From positions 1 through 28,062 of IMG/VR virus record IMGVR_UViG_3300037264_000731: a stretch of 28,062 nucleotides of DNA; one strand, given 5' to 3'. Source of the DNA: a virus. The notes beneath the pieces were generated by a model. It searched no databases, had not been told where the DNA came from, and worked only from the letters and a program-made list of their open reading frames with translations. Below are positions 14,340 through 22,500 of the stretch, in pieces. The stretch's first letter is position 1. Every line of letters begins with the position of its first letter. The position numbers and the translations under genes are program-made.

Positions 14340-15233
14340 TTACCCTCGGTCAAGCTGCGGCGATGCAGTCAAGTTGGAACGCTCGTACTCTTCGAGCTTG
14401 CCCATCCAGTACGCGATGGAAACGTGGCCGAACGGACGGCTCGTCCCTTCCGGCGTAGTCACAGAATGATTCTCTGGCAGCGCCATGAGGCGCAAGTACC
14501 GCTGTGTCGCTTGAAGTTTGATGATCTGCACAATCGCGCCGGGTTGCACGAGCAGGGTTGTGACAGCGGTGCCGCCCGACGTGACGAACTCGTTGAAGGT
14601 CAACGGAGCCGTACCACCGAGCATACCGACGACGACGATATTGGCGCTGGTCTCCAACAGGGGCACGTTTCCGACCACGCCGGTCTGACGGTTTGTCAAC
14701 AGGACTACGGGCGCGGGGGGAGTGAATCCGCCGTGCTGTACCGTGAAGTCCTCTGCGTCGATGAAGAACGCGCCTTCACTGGCGCGGACGTTGATTGCGT
14801 CGATGAGGTTCCGCAACGTGGCCCGAAGATTTCCGTACAGAGTGGGCTGGTTGCTGACGATGACGACTTGGCGAAGGATCGGCGTGTTGACCACCGAGTT
14901 GTTGCTGTCGAACTCGAACACTACGGCGGCGTTCGTGCCGTCATTGATCGTTACGGTCTCTGCGTCAACGATGGCACCGTTGAACGTGATCGTGCCCTCT
15001 GCCCCGGCGAATGGGTCAGTGGCAGGATCGTCCGACCCGTCCATGCGGAAGGTGAAGGGCGTGATACCTTCGTTTTTGATGGAAATGAAAAGAGGCGAGC
15101 GGAAGTCACCTACACGCTCGATTGCCGCGATAAGGTTGATGTCCCCCGGACGAGTCCGTTCGCCCCGACCACTGATCTCAAGGTCGAGGGTACGGATAAC
15201 ATGCTCGCGCTGTCCCAACGTATTCTGTGGCAC
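14340..15233 (-). CDS. Virion protein carrying the same beta unit as the sheath insertion (297 aa)
   Basis: Residues about 89-208 closely resemble the units inserted in the tail sheath: DGTN..VFEFD.N.SVV.TP.LRQVVI is almost the same as sheath residues about 159-185, and a later VGNVPLLETSANIVVVGMLGG matches the end of the unit. The flanking parts (about 28-75 and 208-262) read as one split beta domain, LFISIKNEGITPFTFRMDG and then LLVQPGAIVQIIKLQATQRYLRLMAL, and may be related to the neighbour at 15372-15779. The start is GTG at 15233 with GGAGAGAG ahead. It is probably a head decoration or surface protein. The inverted repeat at 14685-14699 lies inside and reads LTNRQ. Confidence 0.75.
   Translation of the reverse strand: MPQNTLGQREHVIRTLDLEISGRGERTRPGDINLIAAIERVGDFRSPLFISIKNEGITPFTFRMDGSDDPATDPFAGAEGTITFNGAIVDAETVTINDGTNAAVVFEFDSNNSVVNTPILRQVVIVSNQPTLYGNLRATLRNLIDAINVRASEGAFFIDAEDFTVQHGGFTPPAPVVLLTNRQTGVVGNVPLLETSANIVVVGMLGGTAPLTFNEFVTSGGTAVTTLLVQPGAIVQIIKLQATQRYLRLMALPENHSVTTPEGTSRPFGHVSIAYWMGKLEEYERSNLTASPQLDRG
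14685..14699. repeat. Inverted repeat, operator-like site 13
   Basis: CTGAC-GGTTT-GTCAA inside the 297-aa gene. It is one of only two coding sites read in the other frame (LTNRQ). Confidence 0.7.
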
Positions 15234-15270
15234 GGCTCTCTCCCTCTCCCTAATGGCCTCTCGCGTACCC

Positions 15271-15301
15271 TCTGGCCCCCCGCGTTATGCGGGGGGCCAG
15301 A
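15271..15301 (-). terminator. G-C-rich hairpin between two head genes
   Basis: A 13-bp stem (15271-15283 with 15289-15301) with a five-base loop, including six consecutive C-G pairs. It lies between the 135-aa and 297-aa genes. No U tract follows on the minus strand, so it may be an RNA-stability or attenuating element rather than a simple terminator. Confidence 0.6.
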
Positions 15302-15304
15302 AGA

Positions 15305-15319
15305 TTGACACACCGTCAC
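15305..15319. repeat. Inverted repeat, operator-like site 14
   Basis: TTGAC-ACACC-GTCAC in the gap between the 135-aa and 297-aa genes, four bases from the hairpin at 15271-15301. Confidence 0.82.
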
Positions 15320-15371
15320 CAGTTCGGGCAAACGCAGGCAATCCAAACGGCGAACTACGAGTGCTTGGCGA

Positions 15372-15779
15372 TTAGTTGTCGCCGAAGCCGCCGCCGAGTT
15401 CGTTCTGGATGTTGAGCAGTTCCAGAATCTCGTTGCCCTTGATCGTCACGCCGACGCGATCACCGCCCGACGCACGGACGCGCATGAACTTGTCCGTGGT
15501 AGCGCGGAGCAGGATCGTGTGTTCGCGTGTCGTCCGGGGCGCGATCACGACGTTCGTGACCACTGCGAGGTTGTGTGCCACCGTCAACGCGATGTACGTG
15601 ATTCCATCGGCGGAACGCTCGATGGTGTACGTCACGTCGCGGGTCGAATCCGGGGCCTCGAACGTCAGTTGGAGCTTGCCGCCAACGTTGCCCTTCTGGC
15701 GGAACTCCAAGACCGTGCCGATGGCGGTCGGTGCGCCGAACTGATAGTGCGAGCCCTGTGCAACTTGTCCCTGTGGCAT
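15372..15779 (-). CDS. Probable head decoration-type protein, 135 aa
   Basis: A 135-residue protein rich in beta strands: KLQLTFEAPDSTRDVTYTI, SADGITYIALTVAHNLAVVT, then TILLRATTDKFMRVRASGGD and a short helical, Gly-rich end. Small beta proteins encoded just before the capsid genes commonly decorate the head; this is inferred from size and place. The ...LLRAT..KFMRVRA segment resembles ...IIKLQATQRYLRLMA in the next gene down, suggesting two related proteins. The ATG at 15779 has GGAG nearby. A leader of 60 bases contains the inverted repeat at 15810-15824, and a hairpin (15271-15301) lies downstream. Confidence 0.7.
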   Translation of the reverse strand: MPQGQVAQGSHYQFGAPTAIGTVLEFRQKGNVGGKLQLTFEAPDSTRDVTYTIERSADGITYIALTVAHNLAVVTNVVIAPRTTREHTILLRATTDKFMRVRASGGDRVGVTIKGNEILELLNIQNELGGGFGDN

Positions 15780-15809
15780 GATCGATCTCCGTAATTGACC
15801 TTATGGACT

Positions 15810-15824
15810 GTGACAGCGTGTCAA
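15810..15824. repeat. Inverted repeat, operator-like site 15
   Basis: GTGAC-AGCGT-GTCAA in the leader of the 135-aa gene, about 30 bases ahead of its start codon. Confidence 0.82.
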
Positions 15825-15839
15825 AGCATGAGCATAATA

Positions 15840-16556
15840 CTACCCACGAACTAACTCAACAGCAATATCTTCAACGCTTCCTTTTCGCGATCCAACCACC
15901 GGGGTCCCAAACGTCGACACCCCATAGGGAGTCCGTTCCGACACCCACTTGACGAACTCCGCAACTCCCGCCGGGGAGCCCTCTTGCCACTGTGTCATGT
16001 ACGGGGCCAGCCAGCCGTCCTCGTCGTACACCGCCGCGTTACCGCGTTCATCGACTACGAGCGAGTCGATTTTTATTCCAGCCTCGTCGAGCAGGACCAC
16101 GCCACCAATCTCACGAAGGCCCGACGAACGCTCGCGCTCTTCGGCTTCAAGGTCCGGGCGCGGGCGGGTGAGCGTGTACCGGAGATACTCAGCGACACGG
16201 TACCGACGCTCATTCTCCATCAGGCGCTTCAATCCCTTGATATACGAACCACGGTTGTAGTCCGCGTCGTTACGCCAGAACTTGTACTCCGCGTACCCAT
16301 CGTCCTGTGGTTCGAGCAACGTCAACCGGTATTCGCTGGCGTCACCCAAGTGCGGACCCGACACGCCCAACACGAGACGCTCTGACACAATGTAAATGCC
16401 GCTCCCCGGCTGAAAGTCGCCAGTCCACCACGGGAACGTCAGGATCATCGCACCGGGACCAGCGACCGTTGGGATCACCATGTCCACGATGAACCGTTGC
16501 CCGGTCCGGAGAACGTCGAGGCGATACCCCGCCATGAATGTTTCGTAGTAGGTCAC
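15840..16556 (-). CDS. Hypothetical protein coupled to the giant gene (238 aa)
   Basis: No family recognised. Residues 8-90 are beta-rich with FPWWTGDFQPGSGIYIVSE, residues 95-145 are helical and Arg/Glu-rich (KGLKRLMENERRYRVAEYLRY), and the end is mixed. There is no membrane segment. The start is GTG at 16556, overlapping the TGA of the giant gene by four bases (GTGA), with AGGTG upstream, so it is almost certainly translated by coupling; an alternative ATG at 16535 has no ribosome site. Coupling suggests it acts with, or is packaged alongside, the giant protein, but that is inference. Confidence 0.72.
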   Translation of the reverse strand: MTYYETFMAGYRLDVLRTGQRFIVDMVIPTVAGPGAMILTFPWWTGDFQPGSGIYIVSERLVLGVSGPHLGDASEYRLTLLEPQDDGYAEYKFWRNDADYNRGSYIKGLKRLMENERRYRVAEYLRYTLTRPRPDLEAEERERSSGLREIGGVVLLDEAGIKIDSLVVDERGNAAVYDEDGWLAPYMTQWQEGSPAGVAEFVKWVSERTPYGVSTFGTPVVGSRKGSVEDIAVELVRG

Positions 16557-19500
16557 GATACGAACACCTGATCGATAGTGCGGCCCTGTGCGAAGCTCGT
16601 CCAGCCAAGTGCTTTACAGAACGCCTTCACTTCCGCCAACTCGCTCGTCGTGCAATACGCCAGATACAGATACTCGCGAAGGTCGATGTCGTGACGGTAG
16701 TTCAACTGCGGATGCGATCCAGAACTGATCGAGCCAGAGAATACCAGATTGGCCCACCGGTCCAGAGAAAAGATGCGTTCAACCCCATCACGACCGAACG
16801 TGTCACCGGTACCGACGAAATACACGTCAGTCCGCAACAGGATCGTGCGGTCGAAGTACAACGTGCCATGCCCGCCCTTCTTCAAGGGGGACAACACTCC
16901 GAACAGACCTTGAGAGCCCCCGTAGCTAAGGTCCGCCGGTGCGCTGGCCCCGCTCTTACCGAACGGGACGCCATAAAACGGCTTCACGTTGTTGGACATC
17001 AACGCGCCATTCTTAGACATGTCTTTCAGACCCGGCAGGATCGCGCTGTAAGAGAGCAGTCGGTGCGCGGGGTACACGTTCTTGGGTAACTTCTCGTCGA
17101 GGTCCTTTGACGTTATGTCAACACGCAACGTGCGATTGAACCCCGCGCCGCGAGTATAATGCGGCTCAAGGGTGTAGTTCTCCAATTTCTCAAGGTCCCC
17201 AACCTTGACCTTCAAGTTCTGCGCGACGAACGCTTTCACGGACGACAGGGCGTCCTCGTCGTTGCCTGCCTTGTACGCGGTCTCCGCAACCACAAGAATC
17301 GGATCGGTCACGGCAGTGTGATAGGTCGAATGCGGCGTGACGGTACCCTTGCCCTGCAACAGAGCCGCCTGATTCATCCAGTACGCAAACTCCCGGTCGA
17401 TCTTCATGGCCGGGCGCATCTTAGCCGTCGTGGCACGCTCAAACATCTTCATCAAGTGGGCTACCGACATGGCATTGGGCGGCAACTGGATCAGACCCCA
17501 CGTTACACCGTGAAATCCACGCAAGCCCTCAGCGGTCGCACTCTCTCCGTACGACTTGCTCGCATCGATACCGCCCGTTGGAGCCGCCATATAGATGACA
17601 GCTTCGGTACCGGGGTCGCGGATGATGAACTGGCTCTGCGCCGCCGAGTTGTCGATAGGCTTATTACCCGTCAACAGTTTCGGGTAGTCACCATTCACGC
17701 CGGGTTCAAGACGCGGGTATTCAGCACCACCGGTCTTGAACGTAACCTTCAACCCGTCCTCGATCTCTTCGGCCTTCTTCTCTGGCGGGGCTTCCTTCTT
17801 GACCGATTCCTTCACGACCGCGTACTGCTTCATCGTCACGCTCGCCTTACCCAAGTTATCACTCGGATGGGCGTAAATGTCCGCGATGGTATCGATGTAC
17901 CCCATATACTGCTGTGCCATCTTGGCAAGGTCGCTGTACTTGTCGTTCGACAACGGATGACGCGCCTTCGGGTTCGCATCCGCCTCAGCGAGCAAGGCGA
18001 CAAGGTCCGCCTTCTTGCCGATTGCGGGCTGGACCTTCTCCGACTTCAACGAAAGGTCGCCCTGATCGGCCAAGTGGTAGTTCAAGTGGCCGATGGCAGT
18101 CCGGATGATCTCGAAATACTTGTTGATCTCGTCGAGTTGAAGAATCTGGTCCGATGTCGCGTACCCCTGCTTCTCTTTCGTCGCGGCCTGCATTGCAGCG
18201 GTAGACTGTGACTGCTGAACCGTGGTGAGCAGCTTGTTCTTGTCGAGACCCGCACGCTTGAACAGGCTTGACACAATGTCAACACCCCACTTGGGACTGA
18301 CGCGGAAATGCACCAGCGTCCCCAACGTGCCATCCGGGAGACGCACGCCCCGCACCATCACTTGATGGTTCTCAATCGCGTCGCGGTCGATCTGCACGCA
18401 CTTGCCTTGCCACTTCGCGTCAATCGCTTCCTGAATGACCGTCGATTCCTTCGTCGTGAACGCCATGTCGCTCGGCTCAGACACGAACACAGAACCCGCA
18501 CCACCGATGCCCGGCCACTTGAACGAGGACTTCAACTTGGTGAGAACTTCGGTCCAGTCATCCAGTAGTGCATCCCGGCGCTTCTTCAATCCGGTCAAAA
18601 CGTGCTTGCGCTCGGCAGCACTGGACGACCGCGCCACGAACACCGGCTCAAGGATCATCGCCACTTGTGCATCAGTCATCGACTGGATGCCCGTGATCGT
18701 CGTCCGCATGGAAACGAACGCAATGTCCGGGATCGTCGCCTTATCGCTCTCCCACTTGATGAGCAAGCCCTTGGCGTAGTTCGAGCCCACGTTTCCGGGC
18801 GCGTGCCAGTGCGGGTCGAGCGATTCCGGGACCTTCTCAAACAGGAACTTGAAGCTCTGTCCACGGTCAATCGGCACCATCTTGTCGCCGACCTTCAACC
18901 AGTTGCCAGAGTGGCCGTCATGGTCGCCCACAAACATGTCAAGTACATGCTGGCCCAACACGTCCGCCATCTGTGACGCGTCAAGATCAGCGGCATCGTG
19001 CGACACGGACTTTGCGTCCGACAGGAACGGTTGAAGCGAGCCCGGCTTCCCATCAATCTCGACCACGCCAGTCGGTAGCATCTTCCGGCCAACGGCCAAC
19101 GCCATCTTGTACGCGGCCTCGTCGATCTGTGCCCGGAACGTATCCGTGCCCGTCACGGTTTTATAGAACCACTGCGTTCCATTCGGGCCGTCGAGCAGCA
19201 TGTTGGGCTTCGATCCACCAGCGACCGACTTGCCCGTTTTCTTGAGCAACGACGCGTCGATGTTCTCGATGAACTTGGTGTGCTCGGCGCTGAACAGGCC
19301 CGGCTTCGCAGTCGGGATGATGACCTTCGGAGTCGGCGTAGTCGACACGTCCGCTGACGGACTGCTGTACATCGGCGACACAGCGGACGGAGCGTAATGC
19401 TTCGCCACCTTTTTCTCGTGCGCTTCCTGCTTCTGCTGTTCATCCAGTGCGGCCTGTGCGTGAGAGTTCGCGGGCCACGGCAACGGAAGGAACAACGCCG

Positions 19501-22500
19501 CGTATGCGCGTGCATTGTTCTTGGTGATCTTCGAGTGTCCCTTGACGCCCGCCGCCTTGCACCACTGCTTGAACTGGCCGACGCCCTGCCAGCTATTCGT
19601 CTTGATCTTCGCAAACTTCTCAACCCAATCCTGCTTCCACTGGTCCGCGAACGTGTAGGACGCTTTCCATCCCGACTTGTCCACGTCCGCTTCGGCGGAA
19701 ATGATCGACGCTGGATTGACCGCAAGCGCCCGCTTCTGTGAGCCAGCGGAGAACAGGCCAAGCACGTAAAAAATCTCCCCGCTCGAATCTCCCGGCGTCC
19801 AACCCGGCTTGCGGAGATACACGGACCCGACTGCGATGCCGATGTCCGTAGTACCCGCAACCTTGAATGCTTCGTAATACCCGACCGAAGAACCCTTCAC
19901 CGTCTTGGAAACGGAGTACGAGTCCAAGTTCATCGAGCCGGTCTGCTTCTTCCAGTCCTGCTTCAACGCGTTCAGCATCCAGTAATCAAGGGGCACGAGA
20001 GCTTGAGCGGCCAGCTTATTCCACGCTTCCGTGTTGGCAGACGCCGGTACCGGCTTCGGTGCAGCGGTTGACTGTGTGTCAACCGTGACCGGGAGCGGGA
20101 ACATCTGAGGGCCGATATATTTCGCGTAGACCCCCGCGTCAGGCTTCGCCGACACGACACCGATCAACAGAGCCTTATACAACCCCGTCTTTTCGCTCTT
20201 GAGCCACAAGTGGACGCCAGCCGCTTTCGACAAGTCCTCTGAGAAAAGCACGTACCCGACCACGGTGTACAGGCCATCGGGCAAGTACGCCTGTCCGGAA
20301 GTCTGAACTTGTGTCCCGACATTGGGGTACCCATGCTGACCCACGACTACGGACTGATCGAGCCAGCCCCAATACTTCGGCTTGGTGATCTCGCTGTATC
20401 CCTTGACCGCCGTGACGACGGCTTCCGCGCTGACCACGTACCCGACTTGCGTGACGTTTTTCGTCACGTTGCCGAACTGATACCCAAGCAGGACCGCCAC
20501 GTCACCCTTACCGGGCTTCACGGTCTGAGGACCCTTCGAGCCGGTGTCCTGTGGGAGCGTGACTTGCACGTCCGTAGCCGCCGTTTCAGGATTGACCGAG
20601 TACACGCCCGACAACAGCGCAATGTTCCACGCGTGCGCGTCCTTGAGCGCCTTCTTGTCACGCTCGTGGAGTTCCGCATACCACGGCTGCGTTATTACTT
20701 CCTTCCAGTCATGCGACAGGGCCTTGATGAACACGCCATCGGTCTCGGACCCGGCCTTAGATGGATCACCGCCCGTCAAGCGCCCCGCGAAATAACGCGT
20801 AACCGACGACCCACCAACGTAGTCGCCAAGGTACTTTAGCGGAGTCGCGGTCATGCCCGACTCTTCCCAAAACTCACGAACCGCTGCGGCCTGCACACCC
20901 TCACCGGGATCGACCGTGCCCTTGGGGAATGACAGTGTGTAACCCGCGAAGTCATTGAACGGACGCACGAGCACAACACCTATCCCCGGCTGACTGGACA
21001 TCTTCCCGCCCGACAACTTAGCCACGCTGTACGCGTAGTTCTCAACGAACGCGATGATGCCCGCCGACGCGTGCTTGCCCGGAAGGACTTTCTCGAACAC
21101 CGGCTGCACAACTGGTTCAGTCTTATCCCAACCCGCCGGGGGGAAACTCGGAATCTTCGCGCCGCCCGGCAGAGACAGCCAGATCGAGACCGGCTGGTTT
21201 GTCATCTTCGAGAACGCCAAGTCGCCCGTCTTTTCATTCGCCTCAGTCTCGGTCTGCAACTTGAGCGACCAACTCGACAGAGAGACCGCGTTGACCTTCT
21301 TCCACTTGCTGTCCTTGCTGTAGTCCACCGACGCGAGCACTGCGGCCTTGGGCGCATCGAGCGCGTCAGACGGAACTTCCTTCATCCAGCCAACCACGCG
21401 CCAGACGCCATCCTGTCCAGCGCCGACGAGATACGTCCCGACCTTGAACGGGGCGTCCTTCTCGGACTTCTGATAGATGACACTGTGCTTGGTGGCGATG
21501 TCCTTCGCGACCTTGCCGAGTGCGTAGTTGACCTTCGGGAATGGTTCCGGGGTCCAATCCGGGAGCGGGATCGCCTCATTCAACACGGACTGCTCAGTCT
21601 CAACCAGAGTCACGTAATCGGCGTGGGCCTTAGAGACCGACTTCCAGTTGTACCCATCGCTCGGAGTCAACAGCAAGTATCCGTATGTCGTGTTGTACTT
21701 TCCCTGCAACCGGACAAAGCCGACGACCGTGGCGACGTACGAACTGCTCTTGAACTGGCGTTTCTCGCCAAGCGCAAACAGGAACGTGCCCATCGGGGCC
21801 GACGCGGGGGCTTCCGGGAACATCAAGTCCGTAGTCCCCTTGCCACTGGCGGGCTCGTCCTGCAACCACTTGAGAGCGCCGGGCGTGCCGAACAGATATT
21901 CGAGCGGCGGCTTGCCATCCGCGATACTGTCCTCACTGCCCGGCTCAGGCTTCTCACCGGGAGCGTACGAGGACGTTGCGGGACTGATATACGGATCGAT
22001 GCTGATAACCGCAAAACGAACGTACGCAAACTTCGATGTCGCCTGAACCTCAGAGTAGACCGCGATGATCTGGTCAGCGGGAGTTGCCGCATTCTCAGTC
22101 ACGAATTGCGCGACCGTACCGAGTTCACCGCCCGGCAACTGGATCGAACTGCCAATCCCGATTGACACACCGTCAGGAAGTTTGGTCGTCGCGATGTACT
22201 TATGCGGCGACAGGATGAGCACGTGCTTGACGAGCACTTCCAGCGACGGCTTCGCGTCGATCAGCTTGCCCTGTGTGTGGAACACGCCAACGTCGTACGT
22301 GCCTGCTTTGCCGGAATGCCCGAAGTCAAGGGGCAACTCAGCGGCAACGTAGTAAGGCTGGTCGTACACTTCGGTCGCCAGACCCGCGACGTACATGGGG
22401 GTCCCGTCGACTTCAATCAGCGAACCCGTGGGGAACTTCTGCTCAACCTTCTTGGCAAGTTCCGATTTCTTCGCTTCCCACTTCGACCACGGAATCATCT

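Noticed and set aside
14247-15308. Long plus-strand open frame (353 codons), and similar ones at 6188-7321, 17159-18211 and 21071-22165
   Set aside because: They lie opposite well-supported minus-strand genes. Their products are rich in Arg, His, Asp and Val, as expected of antisense frames in GC-rich DNA, and show no domain pattern.
8445-15824. TTGACA within the repeats as -35 promoter boxes
   Set aside because: At the intergenic sites examined (8445, 10516, 15810) no good -10 hexamer lies 16-18 bases downstream on the coding strand, and the symmetric second arm is not explained by a promoter.
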